Shown one piece after another: positions 39,657 to 49,811 of a stretch of 64,000 nucleotides of DNA. The stretch is from contig NZ_CP108383.1 of assembly GCF_035958815.1 (NCBI RefSeq), positions 2,418,001-2,482,000 on the forward strand, read 5' to 3'. The translations under genes and the position numbers were made by a program. Positions within the stretch are counted from its first letter, which is position 1. Each line of letters begins with the position of its first letter. The notes under the pieces were generated by a model. The model was not told where the DNA came from and made no database searches. It worked only from the letters and a program-made list of their open reading frames with translations. The stretch is from Nocardia sp. NBC_01327. Its GTDB lineage: Bacteria; Actinomycetota; Actinomycetes; Mycobacteriales; Mycobacteriaceae.

Positions 39657-39690
39657 CCCGGCACCCTGTACCGGTCGGTACGGGGCCGGG
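39657..39690 (+). terminator. Hairpin after ndk
   Basis: A stem with one bulge: CCCGGC-A-CCCTGTACC pairs with GGTACGGGGCCGGG around a GGTC loop, starting 18 bases past the ndk stop. No T-tract follows. A probable terminator, so rne would have its own promoter downstream. Confidence 0.65.
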
Positions 39691-40103
39691 TCCGGCTGTG
39701 CTCCGATCCGCGACGCGTGACGCCCATAAGGGGTTCGTGGGCGCGGCGCTCCGAGGTCATGTGGGATACTGGCATCGGAAGTGGCCGCTGCCCGCCGTTT
39801 GCGGCAGGTGAGGGTCACATCTGATTGACACCACGGCACGACGGACGATCATCGCTGCCGCCGACGGCTTCAAAGACTCGGCTGTCGGGCGGCCCGCTGG
39901 ATGAACGCTCGTGCTGTGGGGTTGAGCCAAACCACCCAGGCGCCACGTGACCAGTTAGCCCGAACGACGAAAAAATAGGTGATAACGGGCACGCGGCGCG
40001 CAGACCACTGATCTCGCGCCCATGGGCGCGAGGCGAAGACAGCGCCCCCGCGTCGGCCGCGTCACTCTCTGGAGGGACGCGCCCGGGGGCCCAAGGAGAT
40101 TTC
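39691..40103 (+). promoter_or_regulatory. Long rne leader with a 20-bp palindrome
   Basis: A 413-base non-coding stretch before rne. It contains a perfect palindrome at 40013-40032 (CTCGCGCC-CATG-GGCGCGAG) that would fold as a hairpin, and an A-run near 39968. AAGGAG stands before the GTG start of rne. RNase E genes commonly have long leaders used for autoregulation, which fits here but is inference. A TTGACA at 39825-39830 lacks a matching -10 box. Confidence 0.5.
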
Positions 40104-43100
40104 GTGGCCGAAAAAGAGCCGCAGGAAGCAACATCACAGGTGAACGCCGCAGGGGAGGCCGCGGACACACCCCCGGCTGCCGAACAGTTGCCGGAACGGA
40201 TCCGAGTGCACGCACTGGCGAAGCTGCTGGGAGTCACCAGCAAACGAATCCTGGCCCACCTGACCGAGATGGGCGCCCAGGCCCGCAGCCCGCAATCGAG
40301 CCTGGACCGCACCGTCGCCGAGACCGTCCGCGACGCCTTCGGACCCAGAGCCGTCGATCCGGCCCCCGCCACCGTCGAGGAAGCCATCGTCAAGGGCGAT
40401 GAGCTGGCCGCCGACGAACTGGCCGCCGAAGAGGTCGAGGTCGCGGAAGCCGCCGTGGTTTCCACCCCGCGCAAGCGCGCCCCCAAACTTTTCACCAGCC
40501 CGTTCCAGCAGCCGGAGCTCCCGGTCGAGGAGCCGGTGCAGTACCAGCCGTCGGGCCTGGTCGCCCAGCCGCTGTTCCAGTCGCCGGACTTCGCCGCCGC
40601 CGAGGAGGCCCGCCGCAAACTGCGGGCCGAGCGCAAGACCAAGGTCGAGGACAAGCCGAAGGCCGAGAAGGCCCAGGTCGTCGAGGACAAGCCGCGCACC
40701 GAGGACAAGCCCCCGGCCGAGGAGAAGTTCCAGGCCGCCGAGAAGACCCGCGTCGAGCAGAAGACCAAGGTCGAGGCCAAGGTCGCCGAGGACAAGGCTG
40801 CCGAGGACACCTCTTCCGAAGAGGGCGACGACGAGCAGGACTGGGACGGCGAACAGCGCGGTGACGGCGCGTCGCGTCGCCGCCGTCGTGGCCGTCGCGG
40901 TCGCGGCCGTGGTCGCGGCGAACAGCACCCGGACGACGAGTCGGGCGAGATCGATCCGGAGATCGAGGATCAGATCCGGGCCGACGCCGAGGCCGAGGCC
41001 GAAGACTCCGAGGACGAGGACGACGATTCGGCCGTGCCGGAGGGCTCGAGCAGCCGTCGTCGCCGTCGCCGTCGTCGCCGCAAGGGTGGCGAGGAGGCCG
41101 AGCCCGAGGCCGTCTCCGAGGACGATCCGCCGAATACCGTCGTGCACGAGCGGGAGCCGCGCAGCAAGCGCCGCGCCGCCGCCACCAAGGATGTCGACGA
41201 GGTGCAGGGCATCAGCGGGTCCACCCGCCTGGAGGCCAAGCGCCAGCGCCGCCGGGACGGTCGTGAGGCCGGCCGCCGTCGCCCGCCGATCCTGACCGAG
41301 TCCGAGTTCCTGGCCCGCCGCGAGTCGGTGGATCGGGTGATGGTGGTGCGCGAGAAGCACTTCCAGGACCACCCGACCTCCACCACGCAGGTCGCGGTGC
41401 TCGAGGACGGCGTCCTGGTCGAGCACTTCGTGACCAGTACCGGGTCCGCGTCCATGGTGGGCAATGTCTACCTGGGCAAGGTGCAGAACGTGCTGCCGTC
41501 CATGGAGGCGGCGTTCGTCGATATCGGCCGTGGCCGCAATGGCGTGCTGTACGCGGGCGAGGTGAACTGGGAGGCCGCCGGTCTCGGTGGCCGCGAGCGC
41601 AAGATCGAGCAGGCGCTGCGCCCCGGTGACACCGTGCTGGTGCAGGTCTCCAAGGATCCGGTGGGCCATAAGGGCGCTCGCCTGACCACGCAGATCAGCC
41701 TGGCCGGTCGCTTCCTGGTGTACGTGCCCGGTGGCACCTCCACCGGTATCAGCCGCAAGCTGCCCGATACCGAGCGCAAGCGGCTCAAGGAGATCCTGCG
41801 CGATATCGTGCCGCAGGATGCCGGCGTCATCATTCGCACCGCGTCCGAGGGTGTCGAAGAGAACGAGCTGGCTCGCGATGTCGAACGGCTGCAGCAGACC
41901 TGGCGCACCATCGAGGAGCAGGCCAAGGGCGGCTCGGGTACGCCCAAGACGCTGTACGAAGAGCCGGACCTGCTGGTCAAGGTGGTTCGCGACCTCTTCA
42001 ACGAGGATTTCTCCAAGCTGGTCATCGAGGGCGACCGCGCCTGGACGACCGTGGAGAACTACATCCGTACCGTCGCCCCGGATCTGCTGGTCCGCGTCGA
42101 GAAGTACGACAACAACGGCGTGGACGTCTTCGGCAGTCTCCGCATCGACGAGCAGCTGGCCAAGGCGCTCGACCGCAAGGTGTGGCTGCCCTCGGGCGGC
42201 ACCCTGGTGATCGACCGCACCGAGGCCATGACGGTGGTCGACGTCAATACGGGCAAGTTCACCGGCGCCGGTGGGTCGAACCTGGAAGAGACCGTCACCC
42301 GCAACAATCTGGAGGCGGCCGAGGAGATCGTCCGCCAGATGCGGCTGCGGGATATCGGCGGCATGATCGTCGTCGACTTCATCGATATGGTCCTCGAGTC
42401 GAACCGGGATCTGGTGCTGCGCAGGCTGACCGAGGCCCTGGGCCGCGATCGCACGCGTCATCAGGTCTCCGAGGTCACCTCGCTGGGCCTGGTCCAGATG
42501 ACCCGCAAGAAGCTGGGCACCGGTCTGGTCGAGGCGTTCTCCAGCACCTGTGAGCACTGCCACGGCCGCGGCCTCATCGTGCACAACTACCCGGTGGAAT
42601 CCGCGCCGGTGGAGGAGGGCGCCGCCCGTCGCGAGGGTTCGCGCCGTCGTCGCAAGGACCGCGGCAATGCGGCTCCGGAGACTGCGGCCGTGCCCGAGCC
42701 CGCCGCGCCGGTGGTCGTCGAGGAGACCGCGGAGAGCAAGGAGAAGGCTGCCGCCCGGCGCGCCCATCCGGTCGCGCTCGCCATGGCCTCGCACCACGAC
42801 GAGGACATGGACGACGCCACCTACGCCGAGCACGCCCTGGCGAATGCCGCGGCCGCGGGTGCGGAAGCCGTGGCCGAATCGGCCGCGGCGCGCTCCGCCG
42901 AGTCCGAGGCGGTGCGTCCGGCCGAGCCCGCCAAGGCTTCGACCAACGGAACCTCCTCGCACACAAGCGAATCCGAGGCCGCCGCGGATGCCGTGGTCGC
43001 CGAGGAGGCGATCGTGGCCGCCGCCGAGGCCGCGGTGCACGTCACCGAGGCGCAGGCCGCGGCTCCGGTCACCCGGGCGCCCGAGCCGAAGCCGGAGGTG

Positions 43101-43331
43101 ACCGAACCCGCGCAGCCCGCTCGCCGGGCCGGCCGCCGCCGGGTCGCTCGCGCGGTCACGGCTCCGGCCTCCGCCAGTGAGGGCGCGGTGTTCGTGCTCT
43201 CCAGCGCGGATCAGCCGCAGACCCCGGGCCTGTCCCTCGCGGATCTGGCCCCGGCCGAGGTGGCTCCGCGAACTCGTCCCCGCCGTCGTGCCGCCGGTCG
43301 CCCTGCGGGCGCTCCAGAGGGCGAGAACTGA
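40104..43331 (+). CDS. rne: Ribonuclease E/G with IF2-N-type domain
   Basis: Endoribonuclease central to mRNA decay and rRNA processing. The 1075-residue protein opens with an IF2_N-like helical domain (about 30-80, RVHALAKLLGVTSKRILAHL). A long Lys/Glu- and Arg-rich disordered region follows (about 120-390) with RGRGRGRG-type tracts. The catalytic core (about 405-830) has the S1 domain (VGNVYLGKVQNVLPSMEAAFVDI is its start), DNase I-like strands with TVVDVNTGKF and IVVDFIDM, and the Zn-link CEHC at 816-819. The C-terminal tail is Ala/Glu-rich, then Arg-rich. Disordered ends on both sides of the core are the actinobacterial arrangement; they probably bind RNA and partner proteins. Confidence 0.95.
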   Translation: MAEKEPQEATSQVNAAGEAADTPPAAEQLPERIRVHALAKLLGVTSKRILAHLTEMGAQARSPQSSLDRTVAETVRDAFGPRAVDPAPATVEEAIVKGDELAADELAAEEVEVAEAAVVSTPRKRAPKLFTSPFQQPELPVEEPVQYQPSGLVAQPLFQSPDFAAAEEARRKLRAERKTKVEDKPKAEKAQVVEDKPRTEDKPPAEEKFQAAEKTRVEQKTKVEAKVAEDKAAEDTSSEEGDDEQDWDGEQRGDGASRRRRRGRRGRGRGRGEQHPDDESGEIDPEIEDQIRADAEAEAEDSEDEDDDSAVPEGSSSRRRRRRRRRKGGEEAEPEAVSEDDPPNTVVHEREPRSKRRAAATKDVDEVQGISGSTRLEAKRQRRRDGREAGRRRPPILTESEFLARRESVDRVMVVREKHFQDHPTSTTQVAVLEDGVLVEHFVTSTGSASMVGNVYLGKVQNVLPSMEAAFVDIGRGRNGVLYAGEVNWEAAGLGGRERKIEQALRPGDTVLVQVSKDPVGHKGARLTTQISLAGRFLVYVPGGTSTGISRKLPDTERKRLKEILRDIVPQDAGVIIRTASEGVEENELARDVERLQQTWRTIEEQAKGGSGTPKTLYEEPDLLVKVVRDLFNEDFSKLVIEGDRAWTTVENYIRTVAPDLLVRVEKYDNNGVDVFGSLRIDEQLAKALDRKVWLPSGGTLVIDRTEAMTVVDVNTGKFTGAGGSNLEETVTRNNLEAAEEIVRQMRLRDIGGMIVVDFIDMVLESNRDLVLRRLTEALGRDRTRHQVSEVTSLGLVQMTRKKLGTGLVEAFSSTCEHCHGRGLIVHNYPVESAPVEEGAARREGSRRRRKDRGNAAPETAAVPEPAAPVVVEETAESKEKAAARRAHPVALAMASHHDEDMDDATYAEHALANAAAAGAEAVAESAAARSAESEAVRPAEPAKASTNGTSSHTSESEAAADAVVAEEAIVAAAEAAVHVTEAQAAAPVTRAPEPKPEVTEPAQPARRAGRRRVARAVTAPASASEGAVFVLSSADQPQTPGLSLADLAPAEVAPRTRPRRRAAGRPAGAPEGEN

Positions 43332-43358
43332 TCATCTGAGTCCGATCCCGGACTCTGT

Positions 43359-43391
43359 CGTGGCCCCGCCCGTACCTACGGCGGGGCCACG
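43359..43391 (+). terminator. 12-bp hairpin after rne
   Basis: Arms 43359-43370 and 43380-43391 are perfect reverse complements with a 9-base loop, 27 bases past the rne stop. A short TGTT follows. It probably separates rne from the rplU-rpmA transcript. Confidence 0.75.
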
Positions 43392-43447
43392 GCTGTTCCC
43401 CAGGCCAGACCGGTTTCGCGAGTGTTCATGAGCCCGGAACCCCCGGT

Positions 43448-43476
43448 TTGGACGCCCCGGCCGTGTCCTGTACTCT
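43448..43476 (+). promoter_or_regulatory. Putative housekeeping promoter for rplU-rpmA
   Basis: TTGGAC (43448-43453), a 17-base spacer and TACTCT (43471-43476) fit a primary-sigma promoter with the TAnnnT -10 typical of actinobacteria. It would give a leader of about 210 bases before rplU. Confidence 0.6.
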
Positions 43477-43484
43477 TGGACAGT

Positions 43485-43694
43485 CGCTGCCCCCGGCGAC
43501 AGCGCTTGCTGTGCGGCATCATTCAGCCAGTAGCGCTGTGAGAACGAGGGCCCGGTTCATGTGTGAACCACTGGCCCGAGGCGGCGGTGAATACCAGACC
43601 AGTCGTACGGCGGTTTCCGGTGCGAGCCGGAGGATCAGCCGTGTGAACACAGTGTTGATACAGCACTTGTAACAGGAAGAAGGGCAGCCGACCG
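43485..43694 (+). promoter_or_regulatory. Structured leader of rplU
   Basis: The leader has nested pairing. GGTTCA (43554-43559) pairs with TGAACC (43564-43569), enclosed by GCCAGT (43526-43531) pairing with ACTGGC (43570-43575). No coding frame is convincing. Ribosomal-protein leaders often carry autoregulatory structures; whether this is one is inference. Confidence 0.45.
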
Positions 43695-44006
43695 ATGGCA
43701 ACGTACGCAATCGTCAAGACCGGCGGAAAGCAGTACAAGGTCGCGGTCGGTGACCTGGTGAAGGTCGAGAAGATCGAGGGTCTGCCGGGCACTTCCGTGT
43801 CCCTGGCGCCGGTGCTGCTTGTTGATGGCGCCGAGCTGACCACCGATGCTGACAAGCTGGCGAAGGTCTCCGTGTCCGCCGAGGTCGTCGAACAGACCAA
43901 GGGCCCGAAGATCCGCATCCACAAGTTCAAGAACAAGACCGGCTACCACAAGCGTCAGGGCCACCGTCAGAAGCTGACGGTCCTGAAGGTCACCGGCATC
44001 AAGTAA
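43695..44006 (+). CDS. rplU: 50S ribosomal protein L21
   Basis: A 103-residue ribosomal protein of the 50S subunit that binds 23S rRNA. It starts [16 protein letters not shown] and has the [16 protein letters not shown] rRNA-binding stretch. It is followed 40 bases later by rpmA, the standard L21-L27 pair. Confidence 0.98.
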   Translation: MATYAIVKTGGKQYKVAVGDLVKVEKIEGLPGTSVSLAPVLLVDGAELTTDADKLAKVSVSAEVVEQTKGPKIRIHKFKNKTGYHKRQGHRQKLTVLKVTGIK

Positions 44007-44046
44007 TCCGACTTGGGGTTCGTCACCCCGGCACGAGGAGTTTGAA

Positions 44047-44313
44047 ATGGCACATAAGAAGGGTGCATCCAGCTCGCGCAATGGTCGCGATTCGAATGCG
44101 CAGCGACTCGGCGTCAAGCGTTTCGGCGGCCAGGTCGTCAAGTCCGGCGAGATCCTGGTTCGCCAGCGTGGCACGCACTTCCACCCCGGCGTGAACGTCG
44201 GCCGTGGCGGCGACGACACGCTGTTCGCCCTCGAGGCGGGCTCGGTGCAGTTCGGCACCAAGCGTGGTCGCAAGACCATCAACATCGTGGTTCCGGAGCC
44301 GGTGTCGGCCTGA
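44047..44313 (+). CDS. rpmA: 50S ribosomal protein L27
   Basis: An 88-residue protein near the peptidyl-transferase centre. It starts [20 protein letters not shown], and the N-terminal tail is the normal short actinobacterial form without a cleavable leader. GAGGAG stands 5-6 bases before the ATG. It is co-transcribed with rplU. Confidence 0.98.
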   Translation: MAHKKGASSSRNGRDSNAQRLGVKRFGGQVVKSGEILVRQRGTHFHPGVNVGRGGDDTLFALEAGSVQFGTKRGRKTINIVVPEPVSA

Positions 44314-44349
44314 GCCGCACTGGAGCTAATCCACACGCACTTCGCGACG

Positions 44350-44376
44350 CGGGTCAGGGTGATCAACCCTGGCCCG
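44350..44376 (+). terminator. Hairpin with T-rich tail after rpmA
   Basis: CGGGTCAGGG (44350-44359) pairs with CCCTGGCCCG (44367-44376) with one G-U pair and a 7-base loop; TTTCGCTGTTTT follows. This is a fair intrinsic terminator between rpmA and obg. Partial read-through to obg is likely. Confidence 0.7.
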
Positions 44377-44459
44377 TTTCGCTGTTTTCAGAGTCACACG
44401 TCGGCCACCCTGGCCGTGCGATAGCGATCCGACTGTCCTGAAGGAGGATGATCACCGAT

Positions 44460-45914
44460 ATGTCCAAATTCATCGACCGTGTCGTATTGCACGTACATGC
44501 GGGCAAGGGTGGGCACGGATGTTCCTCGGTACGCCGAGAGAAGTTCATGCCGCTCGGCGGACCCGATGGCGGTAACGGCGGTAATGGCGGGGATGTGATC
44601 CTCGAGGTCGACGGCAATATCCACACCCTGCTGGATTTCCACTTCCATCCGCATGCCCGTGGCGGCAACGGCAAACCGGGCGAGGGCAACGACCGCAGCG
44701 GTAAGCGCGGCGAGGGCCTGGTGCTGAAGGTGCCGGACGGCACGGTCGTGATGAGCGCCGACGGCGAGATGCTGGCCGATATGGTCGGCGTCGGCACGCA
44801 GTTCGTCGCCGCGCTGGGCGGCCGGGGCGGGCTGGGCAATGCCGCGCTGGTCTCGAAGGCGCGCAAGGCGCCCGGTTTCGCGCTGCTCGGTGAGGACGGG
44901 CAAGAGCGGGATCTGGTTCTCGAGCTCAAGTCGGTCGCGGATGTGGGCCTGGTGGGCTTCCCGTCGGCCGGTAAGTCGTCACTGGTTTCGGTGCTGTCGG
45001 CGGCCAAGCCGAAGATCGCCGACTACCCGTTCACCACACTGGTGCCGAATCTCGGTGTGGTGCAGTCGGGCGACACCACGTTCACCGTGGCCGATGTGCC
45101 CGGTCTGATTCCGGGCGCGAGCGAGGGCCGCGGTCTGGGACTCGATTTCCTGCGGCATCTGGAGCGCTGCGCGGTGCTGGCCCATGTGGTGGATTGCGCC
45201 ACCATGGATCCGGGCCGTGATCCGATCTCCGATGTGGATGCGCTCGAGGCCGAGCTCGCCGCCTACAAGCCGGCGTTGAAGGCCGATGCGGAGCTGGGCG
45301 ATCTGGCGGATCGTCCGCGCGTGGTCATTCTGAACAAGTCCGATGTCCCCGATGCGGCGGAGCTCGCCGAAATGGTGACCCCGGAGTTCGAGAAGCGCGG
45401 CTGGCCGGTGTTCGTCATCTCTGCCGTGAGCCGGGATGGCTTGCGGCCGTTGACCTTCGCGCTGGCGGACCTGATCAAGGAGTACCGCGAGCTGCACCCG
45501 AAGGCCGAGGCCAAGCGTGCGGTCATCCGCCCGATCATCAAGGGCGACACCGGTTTCACGGTCATTCGCGATCCCGAGGTCGAGGGCGGGTTCCTGGTCA
45601 AGGGCGAGCGCCCGGAGCGCTGGGTGGCGCAGACCCAGTTCGACAACGAAGAGGCCGTGGGTTACCTGGCCGACCGCCTGGCTCGCCTCGGTATCGAGGA
45701 GGAGCTGGTCCGGCTGGGCGCCGAGCCCGGTGCGCCGGTGACCATCGGCGATTACTTCTTCGATTGGGAACCGCAGATCTCCGCCGGTGTGGAGGTCATG
45801 ATGACCCGCCGTGGCGCGGATGCGCGCCTGGATCAGACCGAGCGCATCGGTGCGGCCGAGCGTAAGCATGCTTCGCGTGCGCGCCGTGGCCTGGTGGGCG
45901 ACGAAGACCAGTAG
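44460..45914 (+). CDS. obg: GTPase Obg/CgtA
   Basis: A 484-residue essential GTPase linked to 50S assembly and stress control. The N-terminal glycine-rich Obg fold (about 1-160) has [15 protein letters not shown] and [12 protein letters not shown]. The G domain follows with [11 protein letters not shown] (P-loop), a DVPGLIPGA switch 2 and NKSD. A C-terminal OCT domain has [15 protein letters not shown] 44460 is chosen because AAGGAGG stands 12 bases upstream; it directly abuts the alternative ATG 44448. The C-terminal tail is Arg-rich. It is followed by proB after 21 bases. Confidence 0.97.
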   Translation: MSKFIDRVVLHVHAGKGGHGCSSVRREKFMPLGGPDGGNGGNGGDVILEVDGNIHTLLDFHFHPHARGGNGKPGEGNDRSGKRGEGLVLKVPDGTVVMSADGEMLADMVGVGTQFVAALGGRGGLGNAALVSKARKAPGFALLGEDGQERDLVLELKSVADVGLVGFPSAGKSSLVSVLSAAKPKIADYPFTTLVPNLGVVQSGDTTFTVADVPGLIPGASEGRGLGLDFLRHLERCAVLAHVVDCATMDPGRDPISDVDALEAELAAYKPALKADAELGDLADRPRVVILNKSDVPDAAELAEMVTPEFEKRGWPVFVISAVSRDGLRPLTFALADLIKEYRELHPKAEAKRAVIRPIIKGDTGFTVIRDPEVEGGFLVKGERPERWVAQTQFDNEEAVGYLADRLARLGIEEELVRLGAEPGAPVTIGDYFFDWEPQISAGVEVMMTRRGADARLDQTERIGAAERKHASRARRGLVGDEDQ

Positions 45915-45935
45915 TTCGAACAGAGGTGTGGTGCA

Positions 45936-47069
45936 GTGAGTTCGAGTATCACGCGGGTGGATTCGGGGCTCAGTGATGCCCGCCGCGCGATCGCGACGGC
46001 GCGCAGTGTGGTCGTCAAGATCGGGTCCTCTGCGCTGACGAGTCTCGAGGGCGGTCTGGAGACCGACCGCCTCGATCGGCTGGCGGATGCGGTGGAAAGC
46101 CGCATGCGCGCCGGATCCGATGTGGTGGTGGTCTCCTCGGGTGCGATCGGCGCGGGTATGGCGCCGCTCGGATTGTCCAAGCGGCCCAAGGATCTCGCGA
46201 CCAAGCAGGCGGCGGCCAGTGTCGGCCAGCTGGCTCTGGCCCATGCCTGGGGCAACTCCTTCGCCCGCTACGACCGGGTGGTCGGGCAGGTGCTGCTGAG
46301 CGCCGGTGATTTCGGCCGCCGCGAGCATCACCGCAATGCGCAGCGCACCCTGGATCGGCTGCGCTCACTGCACGCCATTGCCGTGGTGAACGAAAACGAC
46401 ACTGTCGCAACGGAAGAGATCCGCTTCGGCGATAACGACCGGCTGGCCGCCCTGGTGGCGCACCTGGTCGGCGCGGACGCGCTGATCCTGCTCTCCGATG
46501 TGGACGGGCTCTACGACGGCGATCCCCGTAAGGGAGCCGCCAATTTCATTCCAGAGGTGCGCAGCAGCGCCGATCTGGACGGCGTAATCGCCGGTAGCGG
46601 TGGCGCATTGGGCACCGGCGGCATGGCCTCCAAACTTTCCGCCGCCCGGCTCGCGGCCGATGCCGGTGTGCCGGTACTGCTGGCCGCCGCCTCCGATGCC
46701 GCCGCCGCCCTCTCCGGTGCGACCGTCGGCACCGCCTTCGCCGCCCGCCCGGTTCGCCTGTCCGCCCGTAAGTTCTGGGTCCGGCACGCCGCCGACAGCC
46801 ATGGCGCGGTGCATATCGACGCGGGTGCGGTGCAGGCCGTCGCCGAACGCCGCCGCTCGCTGCTCGCCGCCGGAATCACGAAGGTGGACGGCCGCTTCTA
46901 CGGTGGCGATGTCATCGATCTCATTGCACCGGACGGCCGTATCGTCGCCCGCGGTGTGGCTGCCTACGACAGCGATGAGCTGGAATCGATGAAAGGTCGT
47001 TCCACCGGCGACCTTTCGGACGGCATGCAGCGCCCTGTCGTGCACGCCGACGATCTGGTCAAGCTTTAG
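45936..47069 (+). CDS. proB: Glutamate 5-kinase
   Basis: First enzyme of proline synthesis, phosphorylating L-glutamate with ATP. The 377-residue protein has the amino-acid kinase domain ([37 protein letters not shown]) and a C-terminal PUA domain (about 285-375, ending [12 protein letters not shown]). The start is GTG 45936. Its last 11 bases overlap the 3' end of the convergent Hsp70-fusion gene. Confidence 0.96.
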   Translation: MSSSITRVDSGLSDARRAIATARSVVVKIGSSALTSLEGGLETDRLDRLADAVESRMRAGSDVVVVSSGAIGAGMAPLGLSKRPKDLATKQAAASVGQLALAHAWGNSFARYDRVVGQVLLSAGDFGRREHHRNAQRTLDRLRSLHAIAVVNENDTVATEEIRFGDNDRLAALVAHLVGADALILLSDVDGLYDGDPRKGAANFIPEVRSSADLDGVIAGSGGALGTGGMASKLSAARLAADAGVPVLLAAASDAAAALSGATVGTAFAARPVRLSARKFWVRHAADSHGAVHIDAGAVQAVAERRRSLLAAGITKVDGRFYGGDVIDLIAPDGRIVARGVAAYDSDELESMKGRSTGDLSDGMQRPVVHADDLVKL

Positions 47070-49446
47070 CCGAAACTCGCAGCTGCTCAGCGATTTCCAG
47101 GAAGACGAAGACGTTGGGGATGCCGTTGGTCGCAGCTCTGATCAGTGAATGACGTTGTCCGGCAACATGAATGGAAATGAATCCATTGTGATTCCGGATC
47201 TCCTGAACGTCGCTCCACGGCACCGTTTTCCCGCGCGCGGTCACCTCGTTCCGGTTCAGTGTGATCCACCCGAAGGTGAGCGTCTGCCCGGCTTCGACAG
47301 CTGCCAGTGCGCCGGGCAGCTGAGCCTCCCGCACCCGTCCCCAAATGGTCGGCCCCCACCGCCAGACTTCGAGGAATTCGTCGTTGACCTGGTAGTCGAT
47401 GCCGCTCGGATCGCTCAGTAGGTAGCGGTCGCGCATTGTGACGAGGGGTAGGGCGCCGAGCAGGATGGCATTGGACTGGGCCAGGTCCTGCCGCACTGTC
47501 ACGGTGTCCCAGCGGAAGACGGCGGCCGTGCCGCTGCTGCTGATCACCGCGCCCTGTTCGAACAGGCTCAGTTGTGCGTCCTTGAATCCGGTGCCCGGTT
47601 TCCGGGCGCGCGCGTATTTCACGCGCGCCGGCAGATGCCGTGGCGATCTGAGGACGTTCCTGATTTGCGTGAGGGTCAGCCCGATGCCGACGAGCGCTGT
47701 GACACCCAGTGCGCCCGCTGCCCCTTTCGTCACCGTGCCGACGACGAGGAGAGCCGCCACGATCGCAATCGGAATACCGTAGATCCACAGCGGCGATCCG
47801 CCGTACCAGCGGTGCGGGTGGGTCGAGAGATGGTGCCCGAGGAGGTGATTCGCGGCGACGGTCAGGGCGGATTCGGAAGGTCGCTGGCGTGCGGGCACAT
47901 CCGCCGGCCTGGGCCCGGGTTTGTGTTCCCCGCCCGTTCCGGTGCCCCGGTCGGGGTGCAGTTCGACCTCCTGCAACGCCTGGATCGGATCGTGGCTCGG
48001 CAACGGGTCCGTATTGCTGTCGACGATCAGCGTCTGCTCGGCGCCTGTCATCGGATTCCTGGCCGTCACTGTGATCCGGTTGTCTGGATCGATCTCCCCG
48101 GCGATCTCGATTCTGTGGCCGCCGCGTGGTGCGGGCGGCAATCCGTCGAGGTGCAGGACACCCAGCAGCCGGTTGTGGCTCACGGCGTTGTAGATGCCTT
48201 GGAAGACTTCGATGGAGACACGGGATTGATTGTCGGTTGTCGTGGTGACGAAGATCGATTTCCTGCTGGGCAGGCGCGAGCCCCGCGCGATCAGTGGCGC
48301 GAATCCGCCGCCCCAGACGGCGATTCCGAGGAACGTCGGAACGCAGTCCAGCAGCGTGTGGTCGCGGACGGTGCCGTCGAGAACGCCGGTGACGGCCGCC
48401 AGGCCGAATGCGACGGCTTGCTCCGGCGGCAGGCCGCGATACGGTTCCCGCCCACCGGCGAACTCGGTGATCAGTGCATCGAAGGCTGCCATGCGACTCG
48501 CGGCGCCGACCGGGATGACGCGGTCGATATCGCGAGTCGTCAGGCCTGCGTCGGTGATGGCCGCAGTGATGAGTGAGCGACACCGATCCAGCAGATCGGC
48601 TGTCATGGAGGCGAATTCGGCGCGGGTGAGCGTTTCGGTGAGAGACAGCTGGTTACCATCCGCGTCAGTGGCGAGGGACGGTAGCTCGATGATGGTGCTG
48701 GGCACGCTGGAGAGCTCATGCTTCGCATTTCGGGCGGCCGTGGTGACCCGTAAGAACGCAGGGATATTCAGTCCTAGGTGGATACCGTTGTGCGCGTGGA
48801 ACTTTCGCAGCAGATGCTGGACGATGCTCATACCCCATTCGTGCCCGCCCAGGGCGTTGTCGCCGCGCACCGCGCGCACCTCGGCGACGCCTCGGTCTAT
48901 CCGCACCACCGCGACACTGAACGTGCCCCCGCCGAGGTCTGCGACGAGGATCGTCTCCGCAGGCGGGTTGGTGTGCATGGCGTAGGCGAAAGCCGCCGCG
49001 CCGGCGTCGCCGACGAGGCGCAGGGGCCGCAGTCCGGCCAGGGTGCAGGCCTGCGTGGTTGCCCGCAGTTCGGCGACGCCGAAGTACGACGGCACCGATA
49101 TCACCACATCGGTGATCTCCTCGCCCAGTTGAGCTTCCGCGTCGCGCTTGAGTTTCATCAGCACACAGGCGGCGATTTTCGGTGCGCCGAAAGTGCGGCC
49201 CTCGTCGGTGAATTGCCATTCGGTGCCGAGCTGTCGCCGCCAGTTGATGGCCGAGCGTCCGGGGTGCGAATGTGCCCGTTCGAATGCTTCCTGTCCGGCG
49301 AGCACCCTGCCGCCATCGATGAAGCTGACCACGGTGGACGTGAAGGCGGAGCCTTCCGCGTTCACGAGGATTCGGGGCTGCCCGTCTTCGAGGACGCACA
49401 TGACCGAGTTCAGCGATCCCAGATCGATTCCCACCACGCGCGCCAT
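47059..49446 (-). CDS. Hsp70-like protein fused to membrane helices and a PH-like domain
   Basis: A 795-residue protein. Residues 1 to about 380 form an Hsp70 ATPase domain: [19 protein letters not shown] and [11 protein letters not shown] in place of canonical GIDLGTTNS and DLGGGTxDVS. A DnaK-type substrate-binding beta domain lies at about 390-510. After a Pro-rich linker come two membrane helices (about 550-592), then a C-terminal cytoplasmic domain of about 190 residues resembling DUF6585/PH-like proteins, with [21 protein letters not shown] and [12 protein letters not shown]. There is no DnaK lid. ATG 49446 is set by AGGGGG upstream. This domain combination is uncommon; it probably acts as a membrane-tethered ATPase switch or chaperone. 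It converges on proB with an 11-base overlap. Confidence 0.85.
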   Translation of the reverse strand: MARVVGIDLGSLNSVMCVLEDGQPRILVNAEGSAFTSTVVSFIDGGRVLAGQEAFERAHSHPGRSAINWRRQLGTEWQFTDEGRTFGAPKIAACVLMKLKRDAEAQLGEEITDVVISVPSYFGVAELRATTQACTLAGLRPLRLVGDAGAAAFAYAMHTNPPAETILVADLGGGTFSVAVVRIDRGVAEVRAVRGDNALGGHEWGMSIVQHLLRKFHAHNGIHLGLNIPAFLRVTTAARNAKHELSSVPSTIIELPSLATDADGNQLSLTETLTRAEFASMTADLLDRCRSLITAAITDAGLTTRDIDRVIPVGAASRMAAFDALITEFAGGREPYRGLPPEQAVAFGLAAVTGVLDGTVRDHTLLDCVPTFLGIAVWGGGFAPLIARGSRLPSRKSIFVTTTTDNQSRVSIEVFQGIYNAVSHNRLLGVLHLDGLPPAPRGGHRIEIAGEIDPDNRITVTARNPMTGAEQTLIVDSNTDPLPSHDPIQALQEVELHPDRGTGTGGEHKPGPRPADVPARQRPSESALTVAANHLLGHHLSTHPHRWYGGSPLWIYGIPIAIVAALLVVGTVTKGAAGALGVTALVGIGLTLTQIRNVLRSPRHLPARVKYARARKPGTGFKDAQLSLFEQGAVISSSGTAAVFRWDTVTVRQDLAQSNAILLGALPLVTMRDRYLLSDPSGIDYQVNDEFLEVWRWGPTIWGRVREAQLPGALAAVEAGQTLTFGWITLNRNEVTARGKTVPWSDVQEIRNHNGFISIHVAGQRHSLIRAATNGIPNVFVFLEIAEQLRVSAKA

Positions 49447-49811
49447 GGCCGCCCCCTGCGAGTGTTCCTGTGCGACAGCGAAAATGTCACAGATCGACGG
49501 TGCCACAGCCCGGCGGCGCCGACAATCCGAGAATCCGGACGAATCATCACGGACCGGTCGGTCTCCTTTATCACCTTCGGCCGCGTGTCGGGGCGGCGCG
49601 GCGTGCGAGGGGCACCGGAAGGCCATGGAAAGGGCAGTGGGCGGGCGCGATTTGCGGGGCATTCTGTAACTGCACCCGGCGCCGCATCGAGATGTGCCCT
49701 TCGCCGATAGCGGTTGCCTGGATCCGGCGCGGTCCGCCCTTGCCGCGCCGGGCTCGCGGTCCAGTGGCCGCCCGCGGCGCCGGGTGCGCCCGCACCGCCG
49801 TGGAGGTACGC
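49447..49811. other. Divergent intergenic region of the Hsp70-fusion and DUF4254 genes
   Basis: This 365-base stretch lies between the two divergent starts. It has no convincing gene; an open frame across it on either strand is low-complexity Arg/Pro. It must hold both promoters, but no clear boxes or palindromes are seen. A GGAGG at about 49802 serves the DUF4254 gene. Confidence 0.5.

Noticed and set aside
39825..39853. rne promoter at TTGACA
   Set aside because: No TAnnnT box at the right distance.
40134..43040. Long open frame on the minus strand opposite rne
   Set aside because: Low-complexity Leu/Gly/His/Arg translation from high-GC codon bias; rne is clearly the real gene.
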